A stretch of 64,000 nucleotides of DNA from Streptomyces sp. BV286 (GTDB lineage: Bacteria; Actinomycetota; Actinomycetes; Streptomycetales; Streptomycetaceae). The number at the start of each line of letters is the position of its first letter. The first letter of the stretch is position 1. Positions 16,296-24,585 of the stretch are shown piece after piece. The stretch covers positions 50,511 through 114,510 of the forward strand of contig NZ_JAHRIB010000127.1 of assembly GCF_019090165.1 (NCBI RefSeq), read 5' to 3'. Position numbers and translations under genes: made by a program. The notes beneath the pieces were generated by a model. It was not told the origin of the DNA. It worked only from the letters and a program-made list of their open reading frames with translations, and ran no database searches.

Positions 16296-17042
16296 TCATC
16301 CGGGATCCGCGGTCCCCGCTGTCCTGCGTAGCCCTTGTAGCCCTTGTGGCCCTTGTGCCCCGGGTGCCCAACCCGCCGCCCTCGCCGTGCCGATGAGGAG
16401 CGGCCAGAGGGCGGCGGCCATCGCCTCGGGCGTGCCGGGACAGTCGCGGCGCAGCCAGTCGATGACGGTGTTGAGAACCGCGCCCGCCACGAACACGGCG
16501 GCCGGATCGTGCGGGACGTCCACCGAATCCTCGGCGCCGAACGGGGTGAGGGGCACGGTCGGCCCGACAGATCCGACAGGTCCGACAGGTCCGGCCGAAC
16601 GGATCGTGGCGAGCGGGGCCTCCGCGTCGGCCGGGATGCGGCGCACGAGGGCGGCGACCGCCATGCGGTGGAGCAGGTGGTTGATGACACGGGCGCTGCC
16701 GTCGTCGCCCAACAGGGCCCGGTAGAGCGGGGCGTTCTCGGCGACGTGTGCGAACAGGTCCGGCAACGGGTCGGCCACGGGAACGCCCTCGGCGTCGAGC
16801 GGCGCGAGGGGCACCGGACTGGTGGCCACCAACTCGTCGAAGACCGACGTGCACGCGGCGGCGGCCAGATCGTGCACGTCCGTGTAGTGCTCGTAGAACG
16901 TCGACCGGTTGACACGCGCGCGCTTGGTGATGTCGGAGACCGAGATCTGACTGAGGTCCCGCTCGGTGATCAGTTCCCGCAGGGCTGTCTCCAGGGCCGA
17001 GCGGGAACGGCGGGTACGGGGATCCATGGCGGACGCGGGCAT
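16296..17042 (-). CDS. TetR-family regulator with collagen-like segments
   Basis: Residues about 10-60 are a TetR helix-turn-helix (ITERDLSQISVSDITKRARV followed by NRSTFYEHYTDV). The rest is the ligand domain. Two Gly-X-Y stretches, GPVGPVGSVGP inside and GAQGPQGLQGLRR near the end, come from 9-bp DNA repeats and are odd for this family. They may be tolerated slippage products. The gene is divergent from the hydrolase-SDR operon, and a clear palindrome (17069-17084) lies just upstream. A related half-site precedes the enoyl-CoA hydratase gene, so it may control all three. Confidence 0.88.
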   Translation of the reverse strand: MPASAMDPRTRRSRSALETALRELITERDLSQISVSDITKRARVNRSTFYEHYTDVHDLAAAACTSVFDELVATSPVPLAPLDAEGVPVADPLPDLFAHVAENAPLYRALLGDDGSARVINHLLHRMAVAALVRRIPADAEAPLATIRSAGPVGPVGSVGPTVPLTPFGAEDSVDVPHDPAAVFVAGAVLNTVIDWLRRDCPGTPEAMAAALWPLLIGTARAAGWAPGAQGPQGLQGLRRTAGTADPG

Positions 17043-17068
17043 GGGCCGAGCTTAGCCTTTCCGCCACT

Positions 17069-17084
17069 TGTCGGATAACCGACA
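17069..17084. promoter_or_regulatory. TetR-type operator TGTCGG-ATAA-CCGACA
   Basis: A perfect 6-bp-arm palindrome, extended by CAC..GTG on the outside, begins 27 bp upstream of the TetR start. It most likely binds the TetR protein at 16296-17042, giving autoregulation and control of the divergent hydrolase operon. Confidence 0.65.
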
Positions 17085-17492
17085 CGTGCTGGATAGTGGC
17101 CCCGGGGAGCGCCCGGCGCTGCCGGAGGAGGAGCGGCCGTGCCAACCGAGCCAAGCGTGCCACCCGTGGCATCCGCGCCATCCGCGCAACCCGTGGCATC
17201 CGCGCCATCCGTGCCGGACGGCACCGCAGTGGGCGTCGGCGTCGGCACCAGCGTCAGCGCCGACGTCAGCGTCAGCGTCAGCGACGGCGCGTCTGGCGCC
17301 GGCAGGACGGAGTCGGCCGTCGCCCCGCGCGACCGCTCCGGCGCGCGTCCACCGAGTCCCCGCAGGCCGGGCACATCATGATCGGCTGAGGCCGGATCCG
17401 GTCCCCGCCCCCGCCCCCGCCGACGGAGCCGGATCTGTCACATCGGCCGCCCCTCACGGCCCGCCTCCTCGCCCCACCGAACGGAGCAAGTC
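17085..17492. other. low-complexity spacer with possible ORF 17139-17381
   Basis: The DNA is made of short tandem units (GTGGCATCCGCGCCATCC; GTCAGC and GGCGTC hexamers at 17229-17286). A GTG at 17139 after GGAGGAGGAG opens an 80-codon frame (MPTEPSVPPVASAPSAQPVA..., then VSVSDGASG) made only of Ala/Ser/Pro/Val repeats. I regard it as a leader or chance frame. The true hydrolase operon starts at 17493. Confidence 0.3.
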
Positions 17493-18470
17493 ATGCCCCT
17501 CCTCGCCCGCCCGGCGGTGGCCTCCCTCGTCGCCAGAGCGATGCAGCGGGTCAACGCCCTGGTGATCGAACGGCACCTCGCGTCCTCCCTCTACAAGCGT
17601 TATCCGGAGTACCCCCGCACCACCCGCGAGCTGACCGTCCCGACCTCGGTCGCGCCGGCCCGTGCCGTGGTCTACCTGCCGGACACCGCCCCGGGCACGC
17701 CTGCGCCGGTTGTGCCGGTGCACGTCAACTTCCACGGCGGTGGCTACGTCCTGCCGCCGATCGGGCTGGACGACCCCCTGTGCCGGTTCCTCGCCGCGGA
17801 GGCCGGGGTGGCCGTGGTCAACGTGGACTACGCCGTCGCGCCCCAGCATCCGTTCCCCGCCCCGCCCCGACAGGCGTACGAGATCGTCCGCTGGGTCGCC
17901 GAACACGGCGCTGAGCACGGCTGGGACGGCACCCGGCTCACGGTGGGCGGTCAGAGCGCCGGCGGCGGTCTCGCGGCCGCGGTCGCCCGGCAGGCCCTGG
18001 ACGCCAGGGGCGAGGGCGCGCCGGTCATCGCGCTCCAGGTGCTCCACTACCCGCCCCTCGACCTCGCGACCGGCGCCCGCGACAAGCGTGCCGCCATCGC
18101 CAAGCCGATGCTCCGCCCCTGGATGGCGGACGTCTTCGACTCCTCGTACGTACCGGATCCGCGTCGCCGCACCGACCCCCTGGTCTCTCCGGCCCATCCG
18201 TCGGACACGGCCGACCTCACGGGTATCGCCCCCGCCTTCGTCGTCACCGCCGGGAACGATCTCCTGCGCGCGGAGGGCGTCCGTTACGCCGAGCGGCTGC
18301 GCGGGGCCGGCGCGCTGCTCGACCACTACGACGTTCCGGGCGCCGATCACGGCTACGACCAGAAGGACGCCGAAACGGCCAGGGGCGTGTACGCCCTGAT
18401 CGCCGAGCACGTACGACGGGCCACCACGCCCGACGGGACAGACGAGACAACTCCCAGGGAGAAGCGATGA
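17493..18470 (+). CDS. alpha/beta hydrolase (HSL/carboxylesterase type)
   Basis: The 325-residue protein has the hormone-sensitive-lipase oxyanion motif HGGGY at about residue 84 and the nucleophile elbow GQSAG near 156. The catalytic acid region is TAGNDLL and the His is in ADHGYD. It would hydrolyse short acyl esters in the cytosol. It is the first gene of a coupled pair, with its stop overlapping the SDR start (ATGA). The adjacent TetR and operator suggest induction by a small lipophilic ligand. The substrate is unknown. Confidence 0.93.
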   Translation: MPLLARPAVASLVARAMQRVNALVIERHLASSLYKRYPEYPRTTRELTVPTSVAPARAVVYLPDTAPGTPAPVVPVHVNFHGGGYVLPPIGLDDPLCRFLAAEAGVAVVNVDYAVAPQHPFPAPPRQAYEIVRWVAEHGAEHGWDGTRLTVGGQSAGGGLAAAVARQALDARGEGAPVIALQVLHYPPLDLATGARDKRAAIAKPMLRPWMADVFDSSYVPDPRRRTDPLVSPAHPSDTADLTGIAPAFVVTAGNDLLRAEGVRYAERLRGAGALLDHYDVPGADHGYDQKDAETARGVYALIAEHVRRATTPDGTDETTPREKR

Positions 18471-19234
18471 GTTCCACCACAGGTCTGTCGGGCAGGTCGG
18501 TCGTCGTCACCGGGGCCGGCTCCGGCATAGGCCGCGCCGCCGCCCTGCGGTTCGCGGCGGAGGGCGCCCGCGTGGTCCTCGCCGACATCAACGGCGAGGG
18601 CGCCGAGGCGGCCGCCAGGGAGATCTCCGAGGCCGGCGGCACGGCCGTCACCGTGATCGGGGACCTCTGCGACCAGCAGGTCGTCGACCAGGTCGTGGCC
18701 ACTGCCGCGGACGCCTTCGGAGGCATCGACGTACTGGTCAACAACGCGGGCGTCATGGACAGGATGTCGGCCGCGGCCGACACGACCGACGCCGAGTGGG
18801 AGCGCGTCCTGGGGATCAACCTCACCGCGCCGTTCCTGCTCAGCCGCGCCGCGCTGCCCCACCTCCTCGCGAGCGGCAACGCCGCGATCGTGTTCACCGC
18901 CTCCGAGGCGTCCCTGCGCGGCAGTGCGGCCGGTACCGCGTACACGGTCGCCAAGCACGGCATCGCCGGTCTCACCAGGTCCCTTGCCGTCATGTACCGC
19001 GACAAGGGAGTACGGACGAACGCGATCGCCCCCGGCGGCACCGTGACGAACATCCAGGTCGAGCTGGACCGGGACGCGCACGGACCGTCCGTGATCATGG
19101 GCCACCTGGGCAGCGTCGGCCGTACGGCGACCGCGGACGAGCAGGCGGCCGCCATCGTCTTCCTGGCCTCCGACGCCGCGAGCAACATCAACGGCGTCAT
19201 CCTCCCGGTCGACAACGGCTGGTCCGCCGTCTGA
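18467..19234 (+). CDS. short-chain dehydrogenase/reductase
   Basis: The 255-residue protein has the classical SDR layout: TGAGSGIG cofactor motif at about 15, Asp after strand 2 (LADIN, favouring NAD(H)), NNAG at about 92, and the catalytic Ser-Tyr-Lys (TASEAS...YTVAK). The C-terminal VILPVDNGWSAV is also typical. It likely oxidises an alcohol released by the coupled esterase, or reduces a ketone; the substrate cannot be read from sequence. Confidence 0.94.
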   Translation: MSSTTGLSGRSVVVTGAGSGIGRAAALRFAAEGARVVLADINGEGAEAAAREISEAGGTAVTVIGDLCDQQVVDQVVATAADAFGGIDVLVNNAGVMDRMSAAADTTDAEWERVLGINLTAPFLLSRAALPHLLASGNAAIVFTASEASLRGSAAGTAYTVAKHGIAGLTRSLAVMYRDKGVRTNAIAPGGTVTNIQVELDRDAHGPSVIMGHLGSVGRTATADEQAAAIVFLASDAASNINGVILPVDNGWSAV

Positions 19235-19264
19235 GGCCCCGCCCGGGCGAGGCCGGAACCGGGT

Positions 19265-19936
19265 TCAGCCGAGTGGGTTGTCCCCGTTCCGCAGAGTGTC
19301 CAGGGCGGGCGCGTACATACGGGCCTTGATGGTGCCGAGCGTGGGGCCCGCCTTGCCGGCCTGGGCCCCGGCGAGCTCCACGGCGGTGCGGCGTACGGCG
19401 TCCTCGGCCACCGAGTGGTCGACGAGCCCGGCGGCGAGGGCGTCGTCGCCTCCGTAGCGGCGGGCGGTGACCATGGCCTCGTGCGCGGTGCGCGGCGTCA
19501 GCCGGGACTGGATCAGCGCGGACATGCCCGGGGTGAAGGGGATGTTGATGTCGGCCTCGGGCAGGCACCAGTAGCCGCGGTCGGCGCGCATCACCCTGAA
19601 GTCGTGGGCCAGGGAGAACATCGCGCCGGCCGCGAAGGTGTGCCCCTGGAGGGCGGCCACGGTGACCAGGGGCAGGGACAGGGTCCGCGCGAACAGCGCG
19701 TGGACGCCGACGACGTACTCCTGGTGCTGGTCGGCGTGGGCGAACAGCCAGTCCAGGTCCAGGCCGTTGGAGTAGAACTTGCCGGTGGCGGCGGTCACCA
19801 GGGCCCGGGGACCCTCCGCCTTCTCCACCTCGTCCAGGGCCGCGTTCACGGAGGCCAGCCAGTCGGGGTGGAAGCGGTTCTCGCCGTCTCCGAGGTCGAG
19901 GACGAAGACGTCGTCCTGGCGGTCGAGTACGGGCAT
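19265..19936 (-). CDS. enoyl-CoA hydratase/isomerase family protein
   Basis: The 223-residue protein is a short crotonase-fold member. FYSNGLDLDWL supplies one oxyanion strand, and ALQGHTFAAGAMFSLAHDFR plus the block CLPEADINIPFTPGM the rest. It most resembles the delta3-delta2-enoyl-CoA isomerase branch. GAAGGGGGCACC before the ATG at 19936 supports this start over longer frames. It is convergent with the SDR. A TGTCGG half-site upstream (20011-20029) resembles the TetR operator at 17069. Confidence 0.88.
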   Translation of the reverse strand: MPVLDRQDDVFVLDLGDGENRFHPDWLASVNAALDEVEKAEGPRALVTAATGKFYSNGLDLDWLFAHADQHQEYVVGVHALFARTLSLPLVTVAALQGHTFAAGAMFSLAHDFRVMRADRGYWCLPEADINIPFTPGMSALIQSRLTPRTAHEAMVTARRYGGDDALAAGLVDHSVAEDAVRRTAVELAGAQAGKAGPTLGTIKARMYAPALDTLRNGDNPLG

Positions 19937-20010
19937 GGTGCCCCCTTCGGGCTGGGTGGCGAGCCTCCGCCGACGCGCGTGGGCGGGCCGAGCCTCGACC
20001 ATGAAGCTAC

Positions 20011-20029
20011 TTGTCGGTAACTTATGACA
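20011..20029. promoter_or_regulatory. possible second TetR site upstream of the enoyl-CoA hydratase
   Basis: TACTTGTCGGTAAC matches the left half of the palindrome at 17069 (CACTTGTCGGATAAC), and TGTC..GACA is retained across the centre. It lies about 75 bp before the hydratase start. Confidence 0.4.
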
Positions 20030-20050
20030 CGGGGCATAGGGCCTGCAAGA

Positions 20051-20150
20051 GGTCCGCGAAACGCGTTGCCGATACGCCTGTCGGGGTGGTCCGCCGAAAC
20101 GCGTTGTCGATACGGCCTGTTGGGGCGGTCCGTCGAAACGCGCCACGCGT
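20051..20150. repeat. three-copy tandem repeat, 37-39 bp unit
   Basis: Copies start at 20051, 20088 and 20127 with the shared core GGTCCG(C/T)CGAAACGCG, followed by TTG(C/T)CGATACG. It fills the divergent gap between the hydratase and the secreted esterase. No coding sense is seen. Confidence 0.7.
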
Positions 20151-20176
20151 AGTGGCCGGTTTCGGTCTCCACCCTG

Positions 20177-20190
20177 TGGGAGCGCTTCCA
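20177..20190. promoter_or_regulatory. CebR/LacI-type operator TGGGAGCGCTTCCA
   Basis: This differs at one base from the TGGGAGCGCTCCCA palindrome known for the cello-oligosaccharide repressor CebR in Streptomyces. It lies about 90 bp upstream of the CBM2-esterase start, which fits control by plant-wall sugars. Confidence 0.65.
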
Positions 20191-20280
20191 CGACAGTCAT
20201 GACCATGCCATGCGACCGGCCCCGTCGCGTGGTGTCGCTGCGCCGTGCCATCCCCCAGTCGTGATCCGGAAGGGACCGAC

Positions 20281-21627
20281 ATGTCCGCCACAGGCAGCAA
20301 CACCGTCAGGAGACCGTCGCGTTCGGGGCTCGCAGTGCTCTTCGGAGCGCTCGTGTCCCTGCTCGCCGCGATGCTCCTGAGTGCCCCCGGAGCCGCCGCT
20401 CGCGAAAGCGCCGAAGCGGCTCCCACCGCGGCTCCCACCGCGGCTCCCACCGCGGCGCTCACCGAGGTCACCAACTTCGGCAGCAACCCCAGCAACCTGC
20501 AGATGTACCTCTATGTACCGGACAGCGTCACCGCGAACCCCGCGGTCGTGGTGGCCGTCCACTACTGCACGGGATCAGGCCCGGCGATGTACTCCGGCAC
20601 CGAGTACGCCTCCCTCGCCGACCGCTACGGCTTCATCGTCGTCTACCCGTCGGTCACCCGCGCCAGCAAGTGCTTCGACGTCGCCTCGCCCCAGGCGCTG
20701 AAGCGGGGCGGCGGCAGCGACCCCGTCGGCATCAAGTCGATGGTCGACTGGGTCACCCGCACCTACTCCGCCGACACCGGCCGGATCTTCGCCACCGGCA
20801 TCTCCTCCGGCGCGATGATGACGAACGTCCTGCTGGGCGACTATCCGGACGTGTTCGCGGCGGGTGCCGCGTTCTCCGGCGTGCCGTTCGCGTGCTTCGC
20901 CACCACCAACGGCTCCGAGTGGAACAGCGAGTGCTCCGGCGGCAACTCGATCCACACCCCGCAGGAATGGGGCGACCTGGTCCGCAACGCCTACCCCGGC
21001 TACACCGGCCCCAGGCCGCGCATGCAGATCTGGCACGGCACCGAGGACGACGTGCTGCGCTACCCCAACTTCGGTGAGCAGATCAAGCAGTGGACCAACG
21101 TGCTGGGCGTCAGCCAGACCCCGGCCGCCACCGACTCACCCCAGTCCGGCTGGACCCGCACCCGCTACGGCGCCACCGGCGACCGGGCCCCCGTCGAGGC
21201 GATCAGCCTCCAGGGCGTGGGCCACAACCTGTACTCCAACGGCATGGCGGCCCGGGCCCTCACCTTCTTCGGCCTGGACAGCTCGGGACCCGCGCCCCAA
21301 CCCCAGCCGGGCGCCTGCAAGGTGACCGCCACGACCAGTGCCTGGAGCACGGGGCTGACCGGCTCCGTGACGATCACCAACACCGGCACCACACGCATCG
21401 ACGGCTGGAAACTGGGCTTCACCCTGCCGTCCGGGCAGAGCATCACCAACGGCTGGGGTGCCACGTACGCCCCGGCGAGCGGCGCGGTGACCGCCACCAA
21501 CGCCGCGTACAACGGCACGATCGCGGCGAACGCGAGCGTCAGCATCGGATACCAGGCGAACCACACCGGGAACAGCGCGCGCCCCGGCACCTTCACCCTC
21601 AACGGGACGACCTGCACCAGCAGTTGA
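20281..21627 (+). CDS. secreted PHB-depolymerase-type esterase with CBM2 domain (acetylxylan/feruloyl esterase-like)
   Basis: The 448-residue protein has a signal peptide (about 1-40, LLAAMLLSAPGAAA), an Ala/Pro/Thr linker made from 12-bp DNA repeats, and an esterase domain at about 60-340. VHYCTGSG carries the oxyanion region, TGISSGAMMT the nucleophile Ser, and LQGVGHNLY the His. The C-terminal about 100 residues (ACKVTATTSAWSTGLTGSVT..., IDGWKLGFTLPSG) are a cellulose-binding CBM2 module with its paired terminal cysteines. It probably removes acetyl or feruloyl groups from plant polysaccharide. The start has GGAAGGGACC upstream. The CebR-like box fits this role. Confidence 0.93.
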   Translation: MSATGSNTVRRPSRSGLAVLFGALVSLLAAMLLSAPGAAARESAEAAPTAAPTAAPTAALTEVTNFGSNPSNLQMYLYVPDSVTANPAVVVAVHYCTGSGPAMYSGTEYASLADRYGFIVVYPSVTRASKCFDVASPQALKRGGGSDPVGIKSMVDWVTRTYSADTGRIFATGISSGAMMTNVLLGDYPDVFAAGAAFSGVPFACFATTNGSEWNSECSGGNSIHTPQEWGDLVRNAYPGYTGPRPRMQIWHGTEDDVLRYPNFGEQIKQWTNVLGVSQTPAATDSPQSGWTRTRYGATGDRAPVEAISLQGVGHNLYSNGMAARALTFFGLDSSGPAPQPQPGACKVTATTSAWSTGLTGSVTITNTGTTRIDGWKLGFTLPSGQSITNGWGATYAPASGAVTATNAAYNGTIAANASVSIGYQANHTGNSARPGTFTLNGTTCTSS

Positions 21628-21720
21628 GGGCCCGTCTCCCCATCCGAGAGTTGCTGACGTCCCGTCATGTCCTGGTGGCCGGTGAGGAGTTCCCGGCCGC
21701 CGGGGCCCGCATTCCGCTCC

Positions 21721-21786
21721 AGAAGCAGAAGTCCAGCAGTCCAGAAGTCCAGAAGTCCAGAAGTCCAGCAGCCCGGCAGTCCAGAA
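21721..21786. repeat. AGTCCAGA short tandem repeat
   Basis: Units of 8-10 bp (GTCCAGAA / GTCCAGCA) repeat about seven times just before the SGNH hydrolase ribosome site. The repeat lies outside the chosen coding start and may vary by slippage. Confidence 0.6.
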
Positions 21787-21801
21787 GGAGAAGCCGCGCC
21801 C

Positions 21802-23214
21802 GTGAAACCGTCGACATCCGCGAAGTCGCCGTCCTCCGTGAAGCCGCCGTCCATCGTGAAACCGCCGAGAGGACCGGCCTCGTCCAGAACGCCGTCGTTC
21901 TCCCATCTGATCACCACCTGCGTACTGGCCCTTGCCCTCCTCGTGACGGCCTCCGCGGTAGTGGCCCTCGCCAAGGGTCCACGGCCCGCGGACCGTGCCG
22001 CCGCTCCGGCCGCGTCCTCCGCCCGGCACTGGGTCAACACCTGGACCGCGATGCCGCAGCTCACCGAGCCCGGCAACATGCCGCCTCCGCCGTTCACCGA
22101 GGACCGTGCCGTCCTGGTCGACACGACCCTGCGGCAGACCGTGCGCGTCTCGACCGGCGGCGGACGCGTGCGGTTGCGGTTCTCCAACGCCTTCGGCGAC
22201 ACCCCGCTGCCCCTGACCGCGGTGACCGTGGCCCTTCCGCTCGACGGCCGGGCCGGTGTCAGCGCGGTCGAACCGGGTTCACTGCGACAGGTGACGTTCT
22301 CCGGACGGGCGTCGGCGACCGTGCCCGTCGGGGCCCAACTCGTCTCCGACCCACTGGACTTCGGCCTGCGGCCGGGCTCGAACCTGACCGTGACCGCCTA
22401 CCTCGCCGAGGGCCAGCCCTCCCGCGCGCTCACCTCGCATCCCGGATCGCGCACCACCTCGTACCTCCAGAAGGCCGACCACACCCGGGACCCGGACCTC
22501 CCGCAGGCCACCGCCGTCAACCACTGGTACCTGCTCAGCGACGTCGAGGTGCTCTCCGGTCCCGACGCTGCTGCGGTCGCCGTCGTGGGCGACTCGCTGA
22601 CCGACGGCCGCGGCTCCACCACCAACGGCAACGACCGGTGGACCGACCGCTTCCTGGACCGGCTGCGCGCGCACCCCGCGACCGACGAGGTCGCGGTCCT
22701 CAACCAGGCCGCCGGAGGCAACCGCGTCCTCAACGACGGCCTCGGCCCCAACGTCCTCGCCCGGCTCGACCGGGACGTCCTGTCCCGCAGCGGAGTCTCC
22801 TGGCTGGTCCTCTTCGAAGGGGTCAACGACATCGGCACCGCCGCCGCCACACCCGCGGCCCAGCGCGACGTCACGGCCGAACTGATCGCCGCGTACGAAC
22901 AGATCGTCGTCCGGGCGCACGCGCAGGGCATCCGCGTGTACGGGGCCACGCTGACCCCGTTCGGCGGCAACACGATGTACGACGATCCCGCCGGGCATCG
23001 CGAGGCGTCCCGGCAGGAGATCAACACCTGGATCCGTACGAGTGGACGGTTCGACGCGGTCGTCGACTTCGACCGTGCCGTACGCGACCCGCAGGACCCG
23101 CGGCGCCTGCGGCCCACGCTGCACGACGGGGACTGGCTGCATCTCAACCCCGAGGGTTACCGGACCCTGGCGGCGGCGGTGCCCCTGCGGCTCTTCCACG
23201 GCCGGGCGGGCTGA
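21802..23214 (+). CDS. SGNH/GDSL-family hydrolase, exported
   Basis: From a GTG start at 21802 (AGAAGGAGAAG upstream) the protein has 470 residues. A Lys/Pro/Ser-rich N-terminus leads to one membrane or signal helix at about 36-58 (LITTCVLALALLVTASAVVALA). The C-terminal half holds the SGNH blocks in order: GDSLTDG, GGNRVL, GVNDIG and DWLHLNPEGY. The preceding about 150 residues form the beta-rich part common to large actinomycete GDSL esterases. It would act outside the cell on an ester-linked lipid or glycan. The repeat tract before the gene makes the exact start less certain. Confidence 0.9.
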   Translation: MKPSTSAKSPSSVKPPSIVKPPRGPASSRTPSFSHLITTCVLALALLVTASAVVALAKGPRPADRAAAPAASSARHWVNTWTAMPQLTEPGNMPPPPFTEDRAVLVDTTLRQTVRVSTGGGRVRLRFSNAFGDTPLPLTAVTVALPLDGRAGVSAVEPGSLRQVTFSGRASATVPVGAQLVSDPLDFGLRPGSNLTVTAYLAEGQPSRALTSHPGSRTTSYLQKADHTRDPDLPQATAVNHWYLLSDVEVLSGPDAAAVAVVGDSLTDGRGSTTNGNDRWTDRFLDRLRAHPATDEVAVLNQAAGGNRVLNDGLGPNVLARLDRDVLSRSGVSWLVLFEGVNDIGTAAATPAAQRDVTAELIAAYEQIVVRAHAQGIRVYGATLTPFGGNTMYDDPAGHREASRQEINTWIRTSGRFDAVVDFDRAVRDPQDPRRLRPTLHDGDWLHLNPEGYRTLAAAVPLRLFHGRAG

Positions 23215-23264
23215 CCGGGTCCGCTCCCGTCCGAAGGCCCGGACGCTCCGCCGATCCCGCACTG

Positions 23265-23352
23265 CGGCTTCTCGGCGTCCCGGCCTTCGGTCACGCGGGC
23301 TTCTCGGCGTCCCTGCCTTCGGCCACGCGGCCTTAGGTCACGCGGCCTTCGG
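23265..23352. repeat. tandem repeat of CGGCTTCTCGGCGTCCCGGC-type units
   Basis: GG(G/C)TTCTCGGCGTCCC and CCTTCGGTCACGCGG alternate several times between the convergent SGNH and MarR genes. It has no coding role and is probably a slippage-prone 3' spacer. Confidence 0.5.
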
Positions 23353-23880
23353 TCAGGCGGGCTTTTCGGCGGTGTGTCCCTCGGTGCCCGGGTCCGGCGG
23401 TACCGGCAGCAGGTCGTGCAGCTGTGTGTACCGCTGGGCGCAGGCCGTCTGCGCGATGGCCTGCGAGACGGCGTCGGCCAGCGGACCCGTGGACTCGCTC
23501 AGCAGGCGGCGGGCCTTGTCCGTGAGGGCCACCTCGATGCCGCGCCGGTCGCCGCACGCCGCGTTCTTGGTGATCAGCCCGGCGTGCTGCAGACAGGCCA
23601 CCTGATAGGTCAGCCGGGTCTTCGGGCGGCCCAGCAGCTCGGCGATCCGGGTCATCCGCAAGCTGGCGCCGGGCTGGTCGGCCAGCAGGCACAGGACCAG
23701 GAACTCGTCGTGCGAGACGCCCATGACGTCCTTCACGCGGGACCGCAGCAGCTGCTCGATCGCCCCGGCCGCGGCCAACAGGCGCATCCAGGACCGCAGT
23801 TCGGCCGGCAGCAGCCCGGCGTCACCCGTCGGCTCGTGTTCGGGCTGGTCAGCAGGGTCGGAAGAGGCGGCCATAGTCAC
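23353..23880 (-). CDS. MarR-family transcriptional regulator
   Basis: The 175-residue protein has the winged helix of MarR at about 50-125 (VSHDEFLVLCLLADQPGASL, RMTRIAELLGRPKTRLTYQV, DRRGIEVALTDKARRLL). It starts with GTG (23880) or ATG (23874). It is divergent from the YceI gene, and two copies of a CAAATTTG-centred palindrome lie between them, so it is likely to repress both. The ligand is unknown. Confidence 0.93.
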   Translation of the reverse strand: MTMAASSDPADQPEHEPTGDAGLLPAELRSWMRLLAAAGAIEQLLRSRVKDVMGVSHDEFLVLCLLADQPGASLRMTRIAELLGRPKTRLTYQVACLQHAGLITKNAACGDRRGIEVALTDKARRLLSESTGPLADAVSQAIAQTACAQRYTQLHDLLPVPPDPGTEGHTAEKPA

Positions 23881-23896
23881 CCAGTCTACCCATTGT

Positions 23897-23941
23897 TCAA
23901 ATTTGGATGATGAGCTAGCGTGTGGTCATCCAAATTTGGAT
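23897..23941. promoter_or_regulatory. paired MarR operators in the marR-yceI promoter
   Basis: ATCCAAATTTGGAT (23928-23941) is a perfect 14-bp palindrome. TTCAAATTTGGAT (23897-23908 region) repeats the core with one arm weakened. Core centres are 33 bp apart, about three helical turns. Both sit in the divergent promoter gap. Confidence 0.8.
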
Positions 23942-23979
23942 TACTGAGTGCATCGCTCGCAACCACCAGGAGAAGTCCC

Positions 23980-24495
23980 ATGACCGTTGCCGTGGAAACC
24001 GGACTGTGGCAGCTCGACCCCGCCCGCTCCACCGTCGCCATCAAGCACCGGACGATGTGGGGCATGGTCACCGTGAAGGGTGCCTTCGGCGGCGTCACCG
24101 GCGAGGGCGAGGTCCGGCCGGACGGCACCGCGCGCGGCACGATCACCGTGGACGCGGCGTCCCTGGACACCAAGAACGGCAAGCGGGACGAGCACCTGCG
24201 CGGCGGCGACTTCTTCGACGCCGAGCGGCACCCCTCGCTCGTCTTCGCCGTGCGCGACGCCGTGGTCCGCCAGGACGACACGGCCGAGATATCCGGTCAG
24301 CTGACCGTCCGCGGCATCAGCCGCCCGCAGTCCGTCACCGCCCGGGTCACCGGAGCGAGCGCCGACGCGGTCACGCTCACCGCGGAGTTCACCGTGGACC
24401 GGGACCAGTTCGGCATGGGCTGGAACCAACTGGGCATGATCCGCGGCCTGACCACGGTCACGGCGACGCTCGGCTTCACGCGCACGCCCGCGTAG
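23980..24495 (+). CDS. YceI-family protein
   Basis: The 171-residue protein is a full YceI lipocalin-like barrel (WQLDPARSTVAIKHRTMWGM, then GTITVDAASLDTKNGKRDEH and FFDAERHPSLVF). It has no signal peptide, unlike the periplasmic E. coli protein. YceI proteins bind isoprenoid-type lipids or quinones. CCAGGAGAAG before the ATG supports the start. Expression is probably controlled by the divergent MarR protein. Confidence 0.93.
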   Translation: MTVAVETGLWQLDPARSTVAIKHRTMWGMVTVKGAFGGVTGEGEVRPDGTARGTITVDAASLDTKNGKRDEHLRGGDFFDAERHPSLVFAVRDAVVRQDDTAEISGQLTVRGISRPQSVTARVTGASADAVTLTAEFTVDRDQFGMGWNQLGMIRGLTTVTATLGFTRTPA

Positions 24496-24542
24496 GGGGC
24501 CCGCGCGGGAGGGGCGACAGCGCACTGCACCCGCCGCGGCCA

Positions 24543-24575
24543 GGCCGACCTGCACCCACCGCCGGCAGGTCGGCC
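24543..24575. terminator. hairpin between convergent yceI and sensor kinase
   Basis: GGCCGACCTGC and GCAGGTCGGCC form a perfect 11-bp stem with an 11-nt loop in the 3'-3' gap, suitable for stopping transcription from both sides. Confidence 0.7.
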
Positions 24576-24585
24576 GGCTCCCGCG

